Shown: positions 35,539 through 46,998 of the stretch, piece after piece
Numbering within the stretch: position 1 is the first letter of the stretch
How the letters are laid out: every line of letters begins with the position of its first letter
Assembly: GCA_002794735.1 (NCBI GenBank)
Contig: NBAZ01000005.1
Coordinates: 1,054,001 to 1,118,000 of the forward strand
Source: Pyrrhoderma lamaoense
Lineage: Eukaryota > Basidiomycota > Agaricomycetes > Hymenochaetales > Hymenochaetaceae
DNA: 64,000 nucleotides
Direction: 5' to 3'
Program-made: the position numbers and the translations under genes
The notes under the pieces: generated by a model
The model's input: the letters and a program-made list of their open reading frames with translations, nothing else
Told to the model about the DNA's origin: nothing
Database searches by the model: none

Positions 35539-36223
35539 TGTAAACGACTATCTGTGTTCAGCGATTGCTCGGGAGTTGAACGCCCCTATGGCAGCTTTTC
35601 CCGAAGAGTATATATGCACGTCATCACGTGCCAACTTATGTTGTTTTTGTCAGCTATTTGTAAGGCAGATACCGGCCTTCTATGCGAGTATTAAGAACTA
35701 GTATATACTTATAATACTACAAAGACTTATGGTCATAATGAAGAAAGAATCAAGTAAAATGGGAGTAGAAGTAGACAAGGAGGTCGACCCGAAGGGCCGA
35801 ATGATGAACCGGCGGTGGCCGATTTAGAAAACAGAGAACATTGAATTCGTGGGAATGAAAGAAGAAACAAGAATTGACTTCGGATAGAAAAGACATAATC
35901 AGAGATGTTCCACGATGTGAAGAGCGAAATGGAGATGGTAACGATCACCTCGAGGCAGGTGTGAACTAGGGACGCGCCGGGTACTACAAAGCTACCCAAT
36001 TGGGATCTAGTGGCCGACCCACGCTCACGTGACGCTCATACTAGTTGAAGTTGATTTTGAGCGCGGCTCTTCCAGCCACCACTTCGTCTTCGTCGTGTCG
36101 TTAGCCTCTTTTGCCCGCCCCTCTCCTATATCTTTCAAGGAGGCGGTCTCTTTTCTTGCATATTCTCTTCTTTCCTATACTAGGTCTTTTTTCCCTAAAC
36201 TTTCATATTTTTCTTCTGCAGAT
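35539..36223. promoter_or_regulatory. divergent promoter of zinc-ribbon gene and cyclin
   Basis: A 685-bp gap between two starts. A pyrimidine-rich stretch (about 36120-36220) precedes the cyclin ATG, as often seen at fungal transcription starts. No defined box was identified. Confidence 0.4.
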
Positions 36224-38005
36224 ATGGCCTTCAATACAAGGGTAATAATAATAGCTTATCTGACCCTTTAGCTCCTTAGTATTAATTCTTCTCTTTTTCT
36301 CCTAGTTTCGAGCAACTAGGACTGGCCCTCAACGGCCCAAGATCACCGGTGATGAAAATGCCGTCGTTAGTAGACATGTTAAGCAAACATCAGTCGTTGG
36401 TCCTGCCCGAGTGGTTGGAAAGACTGGACCCCAACGCCCCGCACTGAGTGAAGTAACCTCGAATGCTGTGAACAAACAGATACAGAAATTCGTACGTCTT
36501 TTCATTATGCTTAGCAAACAATGAGCTGCTAGGAACTAATATATTGGTTCATTGTACTCCACAGCCGACAAAAATCCCGAGTAAGACTATGAATCAAAAA
36601 GTAGAGGTAGTTATCGGAAAAAGAGCGCGATCGTCGACCATTGATGGACCTCAACGGGTTCCCCTCGGGCCTGTGAGACCTACCATCAATGTAGCTCCTA
36701 CAAAAGTCGCTGCCCCTTCCGCACTCCCTCTTCGCCCCAACGACCAAATGTAATTCGCCCATCTGAAACTGCCCTGAACTTCACAGACCCGCTGTAACCG
36801 CACCTTCACATGCGGAACCGAGGTCGACGAAACGATGGAAGTAGAAGAACACGAAGTGATGCAAGAGCGGAAGAAACTGAAGGTGAAGCCACTAGCGATG
36901 AGGAGGAAGACTTGGATGATGACGAGAATGTCCCTCAACTTTGGCCTACTCTTACCCGCGCGCAGCAGAAAAGTATCGGCAAGAAATCGACCAAATTCAA
37001 AAAACATTTCATGATGAAGTCGATATGTTTGACACCACAATGGTCAGCGAATACGCTGATGAAATCTTTGAATACATGTCTAAATTAGAGGTGATTTTTT
37101 TCACTCTTCTTGCATGGGTTTTATACAATTTGCTAATTGAATTGTCATGTAGGTTGATATGATGCCTAACCCGGATTACATCGTCGGCAAACGGAGATAA
37201 CTTGGGAATTCCGTCAAACTCTAATTGATTGGCTTCTTCAGGTTCATCTCCGTTATCACCTTTTACCTGAAACTTTGTGGATAGCCATTAACTTGGTCGA
37301 TCGTTTCCTCAGTAAAAGAATCGTGTCAGTCGTAAAATTACAGTTGGTCGGTGTTACTGCAATGTTTGCTGCAGCAAAATATGAAGAAATTCTTGCTCCT
37401 TCCGTTGAAGAGTTCGTTTATATGACCGAAAATGGCTACTCTAAAGAAGAAATTCTCAAGGGAGAACGGATCATCCTCCAAACTCTCGACTTCCAAGTGT
37501 CCAGCTACTGTTCACCATATAGTTGGATGCGCCGTATCAGCAAGGCAGATGACTATGATATCCAAACAAGAACTTTGGCTAAATATCTTGTTGAAGTAAC
37601 ATTACTGGACTATCGTTTCCTTCGTGTTAAGCCAGTCTTGTAGCAGCTGTTGGAATGTACACGGCCCGAAGGATGCTGGGAGGGGATTGGGTGAGTGACG
37701 TCGATTCACTGCCACTGATCGACACGTCAAGACGCGTCGCGTCTCGATCACATGACTGATTCTGATTCTCTACTCCACAGAATGACGCCTTCGTGTTCTA
37801 TTCAGGTTATACTGAAGAGTACCTGATCTCAGGACACAACTACATCATTGAGAAGCTACTCGAGCCAAACTTTGAAAAGCTTTATGTGAGCAAAAAGTAT
37901 GCGAACAAGAAGTTTTTGAAGGCTAGTGTGTTTGCAATCGAATGGGCACGGATGAATGGACCTTCAGAAGCAGATCAAAACGATGATTTGATGCTTGAAG
38001 CATGA
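36224..38005 (+). CDS. B-type (mitotic) cyclin
   Basis: Exons 36224-36241, 36306-36491, 36565-36749, 36787-37090, 37153-37690 and 37781-38005 give about 486 residues. The N-terminal tail holds a D-box-like RPALSEVTSN. DTTMVSEYADEIFEYM precedes the cyclin box (WEFRQTLIDWLLQVH, LVDRFLSKR, AAAKYEEI). The second fold ends with ISGHNYIIEKLLEP and KKFLKASVFAIEW. The layout matches Clb/cdc13-type cyclins that activate Cdk1. Five positions are one base short: near 36819, 36869, 36960, 37190 and 37632. Length accounting agrees with exactly five. All the protein signatures are intact between breaks, so this looks like a real gene read with errors rather than a decayed copy, though a pseudogene cannot be excluded. 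Confidence 0.82.
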
Positions 38006-39495
38006 ACGAAACTGAGCTGCTCTTCATTTTGTCTCGAGTGCATCTACCTCCGTACCATTGTCTATTCTTTCTCCCTCAATCCCTCTTAATTGCATCCTGT
38101 TTTATGATCTCTGCTACATCATTTCATCACTGTGCTTCTATCAATCACAAGTATCTGCGTTTTCAGCATAATCACCGTACATCACCTCAAACTATGTTTG
38201 CTCTATGCCTCTCCTCGCCTTATCTGCTTTGCCAATTTCTTTTCTCCTCTCCTTCTCAACAATGTCTACATTATGCCATCTCCGGCGTATATATACCACG
38301 CCGCATGTCCCAAACGCCTACGCACGTATATCAACGTACATATAAGATAGAGCCAACTGCTCCCAAACCCATTTGGTCCTACAAACTATGGACACTCGTT
38401 GTATATTGTCTCTGGTCTAGTCTCCGCTCTTTGCCTCAACTATCTATTACTACTGCATCATCGCGTCCTGTGTTGTCTACTCGTACCCGTGTTTCGATGG
38501 TGGGAGCTTGTCAAGCTCTGCAATGTCCCATAAAGCTTTCTCGAGCTCACTCGAGCTGACCCTGTATATTCCTTACAGCTCTTTGCAAGTTGTCACTTCG
38601 TTATTTGTAGACTGTCGGTCTCGTTCCAGCACCTCAAGATGTTGTCAACCTTCCGAGAGATCCAGCTAACGTAGTGATTTCTACACTACGGAAACGATCA
38701 TTTATTCGAACACGCCGCCTTTTGCGCACAATCTCTATTGCTTCTGCTTTTCAGTCTTCTGTTAGTCAACTGGTTGAGAATTGCCTTTTTTTCGTTTACA
38801 GTATGCTTTTTGTTAGTGCATATTGTACCTCTCAGCTTGCCATTCGAAGTCTGTATTTGGCCGCATATCATTGCACCTTTTTTTCTGCCTTTTTGTCTAT
38901 TCTTCTTTATTTTTACTTACTCTTTTTCTTCTTTTCCGTCTTCATTTCTCTTTCTCACTTTTTTCTCCTCCTTTTTCATCTCGTTCTCGTCTATGCATCA
39001 TCATCCAATCTTTGTTTCCTCTTTTTCTTATATCGTATGGCTGTCTCGTGTTTCTCTTCTCTTTTTCCTCTTTTTCCTCTCTTCTTTCGCGTCTTTTCAC
39101 TTGTCTCTATTTGTTTTCTTTTCATCTCGTGTAGATTAGAACAACTTTGTCTTTTCAAGGACACAAAAGGTCTAAATCGTTTAAACTTCGTCCACACCAA
39201 ACCTGGAGTTAGCTTCTGATTTTTTGTGAATCTTTTTTGGTTTTGTTCCCCTTGACACTTCGATGTTACGCGACATTTATGATCTGAGTACACCCTCCTT
39301 GAGTAGCTCAACAAACATTCCTTGCTTCTATTTAAGAATATACTGGTTCGTTCTGGACAAAAAAGTGCTAAGGCCTGAGGTCTGACAAAGAATCGATCTA
39401 AGTCACTCATGAACACCAACAAAAACAATGAATAGAAGTATTGCAAGATTCGAGAAATTACAGATCTTCCGTATCAAGTGTTTTGTAGAATTGAC
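38006..39495. other. 3' flank with long polypyrimidine tract
   Basis: From about 38880 to 39130 the + strand is almost pure C/T. Overlapping open frames here (38674-39219 and neighbours) are Phe/Leu/Ser low-complexity translation and were rejected. The spacer separates convergent cyclin and URK1. Confidence 0.5.
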
Positions 39496-41809
39496 TCATA
39501 AATAGTATCGATCCCCAATCTGACCCATACCAGGTTCGATTACCCAGATTCTCCTCTCGACAGACTTCTCGCCGGAGCCATCCCCTTCGCCTTCATGGAT
39601 TTGAGATGCCTCAACCCATCGTTCTCTTAGGACTGCGTCGACTGCTCCACATACGATCCTCACCTCCGGGAAAACACGTCTCAGTGTTACGATCCCACCA
39701 TCGCGAGCAACAAGGAAAGTGACAAAGATGATATGTGATGGTTTTACGCCGTGATCAAGGAGTGTGCGGATAGCCATGAATGCGGTTGCGCCTGTACCGA
39801 TCTGTGCATCGAGAAGGAGAACGTATGCGTTGACAGCACGAGTACGGTCTCGGACGCAGGCTGGGAGCATGACATGTAAGAGGAGTGGTTCGCCTGTTTT
39901 TTGATCCGTTTGAACCAGAAGAGAGCCAATGCGGATGCCATTTACGACGCGTCGAAGACCTTTTTCAAGTGGACCACCTCTAGTATGGTATCATGTGTGT
40001 GTGTGTGAGTAATGTGCTTTTTTTTGTTATTTAGACTAATTAATTTGAATGACCAACTCACGAGCGGAGAATAGATACTCCACACAGATCCTATGAAGGG
40101 GTTGTCAGCCCCTTTGCTTTGCTTTGTTTAGTAATGGCTAGGCTTCAACTCACTGGGGCGTCAACTTCAGATCCACTTGCAGTCGCACCGGTGGGTGTAA
40201 CTACAGACTTTGGTCTGAACGGCAAGAGTGCAAGAGCTTGTTCCGCTAAGAAAGTCGAGAGTCGATCAACAAAGAATATGAAATCTTCTCGTGGTGTATT
40301 CTTGTCCCGCAATATTGTGTAGATGCCCTATCACGGGAATAAGTACTTTGTTGAACACAGAATATTACTAGTTTCTTCACGAAGAAACACATACCTTCAG
40401 CTGTGCAGTTTGCTCTAGTACATGAAGATTCGTTTTATCGTTTATAGATGATAGACCTAACCCAGGAGAAAGTTTCTCCTTTGACTGAGAACGAGTAATG
40501 TTTTGACGGAAATTATGGGATCGATCGTCAAGTTTTCGGCGAATATGTGTACAAATCAAATCGATGGCGACACTATTATCCATTCCGGGGACGATCTATG
40601 ACGAGGGTGAGGGATATAAAAATTCAGTGTATAGTAAACTTACGATATCAGCGTATCGTGAGGCTGGTAAGACAAAGTCATCATATGCAGGCTTTACAAA
40701 CCGTAGATACCTGAGAGATGAAACAAATTTCAATATGATAAGTAGGATAGGTATAGTAACGTATCGACATACTGATTTATGACGCCACCAACATCTCGCT
40801 TACGTTCCTTAACATCTCTCGTGATTCTTCTTGCAAGCATGACATCGGAATCACATTTTACGAAGATCTAAAGTGAGAATAAAAACGAGAATAAGCATAT
40901 GAAGGAGCAACTTGTATTTTAAACGTACCTTCAGATCATATAACGAACGGAGAACGGGGTCATTCAATGTCATGATACCCTCAGCTAATCAAGCGCACAT
41001 ATCATAAATTAAACCAAGTAGATTCGTGTGGTTTGAAAACATACTGATTATGATGGAAGCACCGTAGAGATATCTCCTCTCTTTTACTCGTTGATGTTCC
41101 GAGAATGAGTAGATAGGAATATTAGTTTGTCGACCTTTCTTTAGATCCGACAAGCACTGTTACATGCACGTGGTAAGATGGTTTTCAGTTTCCCCATTCA
41201 TTTGAACATACGGTTGCAAATTCAGCCATGTCTATTGCATTTGGATGGTCAAAATCATATTGATTTTCGAATGCCAATTTCAACTGTTCCTCGTTGAGCT
41301 CTTTATAGAAGCTATCCTATTTCTAAGTAAGTTCAAGCTGTACTGATACTATGTGTAGAAACGAAAGCGGACCTGGGATAAAATAACAACTGAGGGTATG
41401 CATCCTAAAGAACGCAGAATCTGACGAGCGACATGGGTCTACAATAACACACATTTTTCTATTTCTATCAAGCTGTTTATTAATACAGATTGTATTGTAT
41501 ACCTTCCCACTAGCGGATCCTCCTATATTTCATGTTAGAAATCGGACAAACAAGGAATTATTTTGAACAATTTTCACACACACCAGCAATACCGATGACG
41601 AAAGCGTCTGATAGATGTTGACCGTCTTCATTGTACCTATGGCAGGCTAAAAATACATATGAACTCTAGTCTAAAAGATACGCCTACCACGGCGGTCTCC
41701 CATGAGACTTAAGAACAGTATTCTTCAATGGTTCGGTAGGTAACTTTGTTGCGCTGGTTATCGACCTTTGCAGACGAGGTCGCACTTGCATCTCGTCAAC
41801 ATCTTCCAT
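39496..41809 (-). CDS. URK1: uridine kinase with C-terminal UPRT-like domain
   Basis: Thirteen exons: 41809-41688, 41636-41584, 41522-41503, 41438-41373, 41316-41212, 41156-41045, 40984-40929, 40867-40773, 40710-40644, 40595-40395, 40327-40154, 40090-40062 and 39979-39496. They encode 527 residues with no frame break. The kinase P-loop GGSASGKT is split by introns. It is followed by [27 protein letters not shown] and [14 protein letters not shown]. The C-terminal phosphoribosyltransferase-like half has [22 protein letters not shown] and [12 protein letters not shown]. Yeast Urk1 and animal UCK-like proteins share this two-domain layout. The enzyme phosphorylates uridine and cytidine in pyrimidine salvage. 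Whether the UPRT half is active cannot be judged. Confidence 0.92.
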
Positions 41810-42022
41810 GGAGCGGTAACCGTCACAGGCATTTGAAATGACAATAAAGCATCCGCAAGATCTTCAATATCCAAGGTAAAATGTTTTTAGCAGATATCAG
41901 GCATGCATGTTAAGTCAAGCAGTTAATTAGATCGATCAGCACGTGTGGATGGGTTTTGAAACAGTAGTTATTGACAATTATTTAAAGATTGTCTGATAGA
42001 TACATTTCTACTGCTATGTCAA

Positions 42023-42093
42023 GCATTAATGGGGTAGTGGTAACCTGGGTCGTTGCCATCGACCCGCCGGGGGTTCGATTCCCTCTTAATGCA
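42023..42093 (+). tRNA. tRNA-Gly (GCC)
   Basis: A 71-nt cloverleaf without an intron. The acceptor stem GCATTAA pairs with TTAATGC, with discriminator A. The D arm holds GGGGTAGTGGTAA. The anticodon loop TTGCCAT lies between complementary GGTCG and CGACC. The T arm is GGGGGTTCGATTCCCTC. The anticodon GCC reads GGC/GGT glycine codons. It lies between the divergent URK1 and AIG2-like genes. Confidence 0.95.
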
Positions 42094-42215
42094 AGCAGAT
42101 CTTTTTATTCATTTTTAATTAAGGCTACTATCCCGCGTCTCTTATCTTATCATAATTGATTCGTAGATACTGAACTCGATATTTCTCGACGTCAATCACT
42201 CCGAAACTACCAAGT

Positions 42216-43028
42216 ATGACAGAGAGTGTCGGAGCCTTTTTTTATGGGACTTTACTGCATCCAAAAGTGCTGAAACGTGTTATTGGAAATGATGGAACAC
42301 ACTTACAAATATGCCCCGCAGTACTTCCGGTAAATACTAATGATTAAGGCAGATATACTCTTTGTTTTGACTTATTATCTGTCCAAATTCACTACAGGAT
42401 TATACTAGACACCATATAAAGGTCTGTTCACTGTTCGTTTTTCTCCATCTTTTCCCCATCAATTGACATCAGAGTTAGGATTGCGACTACCCAGGTGTAC
42501 TTCCATATGAAAGGTCTCGCCAGCTTTTTGATCATGAACTAAGCCGTGAAGAAAGATCGGTCCGAGGGAATTTTGTCCTCGGTCTTAGTGAATCGGATAT
42601 CGAGTATCTAGATGTTTTTGAAGGAGATGTGAGTGCACAATATGTTTTGCTATGTTGACATGATACTTGTACACTAACTGTTACAGGAATATACGAAAGA
42701 AATTGTGTATGTATATCCGTTAGGCCCGCTTGAGCCACTGAACAATCCATCACAATCCATCGTACCTTAGTCTTCAGAGAAACTCCCTGATAATCTATCT
42801 GGCTCTGTGAAAGCCACTGTATACATTTGGTCCGATTCAGTATTACGGCTTGTTCCGGAGTTATGGTCTTACGACACCTTCGTTAAGGATAATGCCTGGA
42901 AATGGGTTGGTGACACGGAAGAAGATTCGTACGCCGAGGTTGATCGTCGTAGAGAAATGAATGGCGTAATAACTAGAACGCCGAAGGAGTTACATGTAGA
43001 GACCAACGCAATAGGTGTATCTGTGTGA
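42216..43028 (+). CDS. AIG2/gamma-glutamylcyclotransferase-like protein
   Basis: Exons 42216-42329, 42398-42421, 42479-42628, 42687-42710 and 42771-43028 give 189 residues. The N-terminal FFYGTLLHPKVL is the family's FVYGTL substrate loop. DYPGVLPYERSRQ, GLSESDIEYLDVFEGDEYT (the conserved LDxFEGxEY segment) and VYIW follow. The last intron (42711-42770, 60 nt) is a multiple of three with an in-frame TAG at its 3' end and CTGAAC as likely branch site. AIG2/GGCT-like enzymes release 5-oxoproline from gamma-glutamyl amines or dipeptides; the substrate here is unknown. Confidence 0.85.
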
Positions 43029-43507
43029 ACCGCATATTACATAGTCATGGAAGAAAGTAAATATACACTCGCTACAAGATAAATGAAGGGACAACAGTAG
43101 ATAGGATCTGTTCTGATGACTCAAGTATGACCAGAGCGGAGTATAATATACATGTACTGACTGTGTGTGTGGATTATATTGACATTGCCCATAAATATTA
43201 GTGGAAAGCGGACAAGGTAGCTTTATGATGTCAATTGTATAGCTCATTTTACAACGAGGTTTATAACCAAAACCGCAACTGCGTCAACATTCATGGCATA
43301 TATAATCATTCATCACGTAGAGATTCTAAGAGAAGCTAAACTTTTGTTTACGTAACACTAAGAAATTTGTCATGCATAGATTGATGTCCACTAATAATCC
43401 AGTGTTTTGTATTCTTACGTCTCTACTGTCTCATCGATCCATATGGATCCGTATGCCCCTTGTTAATCTATCTTTATTGTCTCTCTTCTAATAAAATTGT
43501 ATCGAAT
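43029..43507. other. short intergenic region
   Basis: Tail-to-head spacer before CTU2; nothing recognised. Confidence 0.4.
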
Positions 43508-45358
43508 ATGACTTCGTGTGGTGATCCTAATTTAGATGGAGAAAGTTTGATGAAAGGTAATTTACTTACAACCTAACAACCTTGACTTTTATATAAATCT
43601 TTCATAGGAAAACCAAAATTTGACAGGACAGTAACCTGTGTAAAGTGCAAAACAGAAAGGGGGAATCTTGTTATACGCCATGCAGTTTATTGCAAGTACA
43701 TATTAGCTATCATCGTAAGGCGATAGCACAAATACTAACTCTGTGGTGCTCAGAAATTGTTTCTTTCCCCTTGTTACAACCAAAATACGACGTTCACTCG
43801 ATCCTCGTATCAACGAATCGCCAGAAACGTCAAGGCGGCGTGCACTAAAAGCCTCAGGAAACATCCTTGTTGGACTCTCTGGGGGCTTGGGTCGACCGTT
43901 CTCTTAGACACTCTGGCAAGCATCTACTTTTCCTCATCGGTTGACAGGGTCGAAAACGGAAGAGGAGGAAAATCACATCCCAGAAACAAAAGGGTTTGGG
44001 AAAAAGCATATGTTTGTTACGTTGAGACTTGTGCAGCATTTCCCGAGGTATGTCCTATTTTACTGTGTCAATGGCTTCGGCTAACATATAAACAGGGACA
44101 AGTAAGGGATCGTAGTAGGGATATACGGAGTTTTATAACCTCGCAAGATAACTTTGAGCTCGTTGAAGCACGATTGGAAGATGCTTTTGACCGGAAATGG
44201 AGAAGGAGAATAGGAGAAAGTAGTTTTGAAGAGCCTGGCCTAAGTATTGATCTGGGTGACGAAGGTGAGTACATGATACTATCTAACATTCTTTGAATGC
44301 AGCGTTTTGTTTATATATTATATACTGCAGGTCTTCCACTTCTCTGCACCGAGTACACCGATGACAGAAGTCCTGAAACCATGCTACAAGCATATCTCTC
44401 ATCACTTCCAACACCAACAGCTGTTCAGTCTGCTATATCTTCCCTGACAAGAAGCATTCTGGTGCATACTGCAAATCGCCTACAATGCTCTCATCTAGCT
44501 CTAGGGACTTCCCTCACATCATTATCCGTTGCTCTCATAAATTCTATCGCTCAAGGAGGAGGATTCAATATTCCCGATGAAAGTTTCGAAGAGTGGATAC
44601 CCTCCGTAAATGGAAAGAACGACGCTCCTGACTTTTGTGAAAAGGCGTTAAGAATTGTGAGACCACTGCAAGATGTAGGGATGAAAGAATGCGGGGCGTG
44701 GGTGCACTGGAAAGGTCTGGAAGTTGTCGGGAGAGAGAAGTCTCCATTGTCTGGATCAAGACAAACTATCGGGGATTAACTAAAAGTAAGATACATCCAC
44801 TTAATTACGAAAATGCTCAGACTCAAGTCTGTTCTAAGACTTCATCGTTGGACTTGAAAAGGACTATCCTTCAACTGTATCCACCATTGCTCGTACCTGT
44901 GCTAAAATTGCCCCTAAAGAAAAGGCGCAGACACGATGTGCTTTGTGTGAGAGGTGAGACTTAATGGAGATCGTTATACTTAACACTGATCCGTTTGATA
45001 TAAGGCTAACACCTGAACATGTAATCGACTGGAAGTCACGTATCTCTATCCGGTCTTTAGAAGCGAGGGAAGATTATTCCGTCTCAACGACGGAAATAGC
45101 TCCTGGCCAGTCAATCAGGGGACTTGCGGGATCCCTTTGTTATTTCTGTCATACACTCCTAACTAGTAGATCCCCAGGTCTAACATACCACCAAAGACAT
45201 ATATCAGCCTTCCAGAATGGACTTACGAGCGATTGGTGTCATCGCGATCTTCGGATACTTTGACTAGCCGGTCGGATGATAATGAAGTATATGAAACTAA
45301 GTTGATGAAGGAAGACCAGATGCGAGCGGAGATAAAAGATTTTCTACTTGATGAATGA
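43508..45358 (+). CDS. CTU2: cytoplasmic tRNA 2-thiolation protein 2
   Basis: Exons 43508-43556, 43608-43695, 43754-44047, 44096-44264, 44331-44785, 44839-44953 and 45005-45358 give about 508 residues. CTU2/Ncs2 pairs with CTU1/Ncs6 to thiolate the wobble uridine of tRNA Lys, Glu and Gln. It begins with a CVKCKTERGNLVIRHAVYC zinc motif. The degenerate PP-loop LVGLSGGLGSTVLLD follows, then LPTPTAVQSAISS, NFIVGLEKDYPSTVSTIA, CALCER and the closing YISLPEWTYER region. Three sites are one base short: near 43889-43891, 44729-44731 and 45177-45178. The exon sum is consistent. The symbol is by homology; NCS2 is the yeast name. Confidence 0.88.
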
Positions 45359-46783
45359 CAGTTGCTTTGTCGGTATGTTACTATTTTTTCCCTTACTTCT
45401 GAAGAAAAATTTATCACTCAAATAAAGTAGACGAATTTGAAGTAGAATTTTAGTTATGCTGGTGCTTGAGGGTACGAATCCACAACCCGAAAGCCTGAAA
45501 TACTCGTGGTTATCTCCCCCTTAAAAACGAGAAAAATAGTTGACTAGTAGAGGGTATCATCAAGGGGAGCTCTACTTACGACTATGCTGTAATATGAAGC
45601 TTGCTTTTCAGCGTATATATTTCCCTTTTTTGAACTTCGTGTAGCGTATTTCGTAGATGTTCGATAGAATCTGGTATTGTACGCTTCGCAGGATTTGGTA
45701 TAGCTATAGCTCTAGGTAGTTCGTCACGTATGGCTTTCATCTTATGGTGCACGTTCGAAGAAAAATCTCAACTTACATGTTTCGTTGTCCCACCATATTG
45801 TAATATTCCAACCATCAATGAGGAGTTACATACTCGAACACCTTCTCTCCGCTAGAGAAATTCGAATGCAGAGGATGATTAAAGAGTGTTAATCCTCTTT
45901 ATAACTGTCCAGTTATAGCTCTAGTCTCCTCTCATGTATTACCGTACTGGTTTGGTTGCGTTAATGAGAGCTTTTGATATCTAGTAAGTCAAACGTAATA
46001 GAAGTTAATCACTGAGTCTCCGTAAGCTTTTAGGTCTTAAATGCAACTAACCTTTGCTGTACCAACTTTGAGGACTATTCTATCAGGACGTTGCTGGTAT
46101 AAGGACATCGCTACAACTTGAGGTAGATGAGAATTTTCCTTGGTTGTATCCACACCACTCGAGCAATAACAAGTCACAGAATATATGTGACTATGTACTA
46201 TAACGGATTCTCCCCTCTCATGTATACACACGTTTCAACTGAACGCACTTACGTGTGAAATAACACTATTAGATGAGGCAGAATACTTGAGCCTTTATGT
46301 GTCTACGCGTATATATGAAGCATTGAAGAATACAATAGTAAGATGCCGCATCTCCTTTTATGAGATCTCATATCTGATAATAGGACGTCTATCGAATAAG
46401 GTTTACCAAATTTTGTGGTAACATAATTTGATATCTTCCGGCTGGATTCCCATGCACTAATAGGTCTAGTAGATTTCCACCCTTGGTAAACCTCTATCTC
46501 GCCACGACTCTAAAACAAAATGACATCCGTAAACTAAACAGGTTTTATTCATCTTATAAGCTGCTTTTGTCCTCATACAGTTGTAGGAAATACCAATATA
46601 ACAGGAATTCTGTTGATACATGTGTCTGGTTGGTTTATTATATGATGTATCGTAACATATTGAGTTGCCCTGTATCCCTGGCAGGGGCTCTACAAAAAGA
46701 AGAAAACCAAAAAGTGCTAAAGCTGATCACACAGTTGAATAAACGTTTGCCAAACATAACAAGGAGTTTTCATCTAACTCACA
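45359..46783. other. gene-free spacer
   Basis: A 1.4-kb AT-rich spacer. Open frames such as 46483-46815 overlap the secreted-peptide gene in antisense and lack coding character. Confidence 0.45.
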
Positions 46784-46998
46784 TTAACAATGGCAGATAC
46801 CAGTGTTGGATGTAGCAGTCGCAATACCAGATGGACAGACAAAGTCACATCGGAATCTGATTGAAGATGTAGTTGAGACCGTAGTCAAATCGCTAGGGGA
46901 GGGTTCGAGAACTCTGTGGTTGTAGTGGCTGGAATAGCGACAACGGAGCTGACAGCTGCGAGGAGGCTGACGAAAACGGCGAGAGATCCGAACTGCAT
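46784..46998 (-). CDS. small secreted cysteine-containing peptide
   Basis: A single exon starts with a textbook signal peptide: MQFGSL, a hydrophobic core and VVA|IP near residue 20. As printed the frame ends after 37 residues. One extra base in the G-run at 46896-46903 (C-run on the coding strand) extends it to 71 residues, ending at the TAA at 46784-46786. The mature part is Thr/Ser-rich with four cysteines in a C-x3-C-x13-C-x-C pattern at the end (RCDFVCPSG and CHC). It is isolated, with more than 1.4 kb free on both sides. Possible roles are a secreted effector, antimicrobial or signalling peptide; no homologue was recognised. Confidence 0.5.

Noticed and set aside
38674..39219. 181-codon + strand frame rich in Phe/Ser/Leu that looks membrane-like
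   Set aside because: Sits in a polypyrimidine tract, with all three frames open.
42471..42500. Apparent frame deficit at the start of exon 3 of the AIG2-like gene
   Set aside because: Using acceptor GTTAG at 42478 keeps the phase and gives DCDYPGVLPYE, so no base is missing.
42711..42770. In-frame stop in the AIG2-like gene read as a nonsense mutation
   Set aside because: The TAG is the 3' end of a 60-nt intron with donor GTATAT and branch-like CTGAAC.
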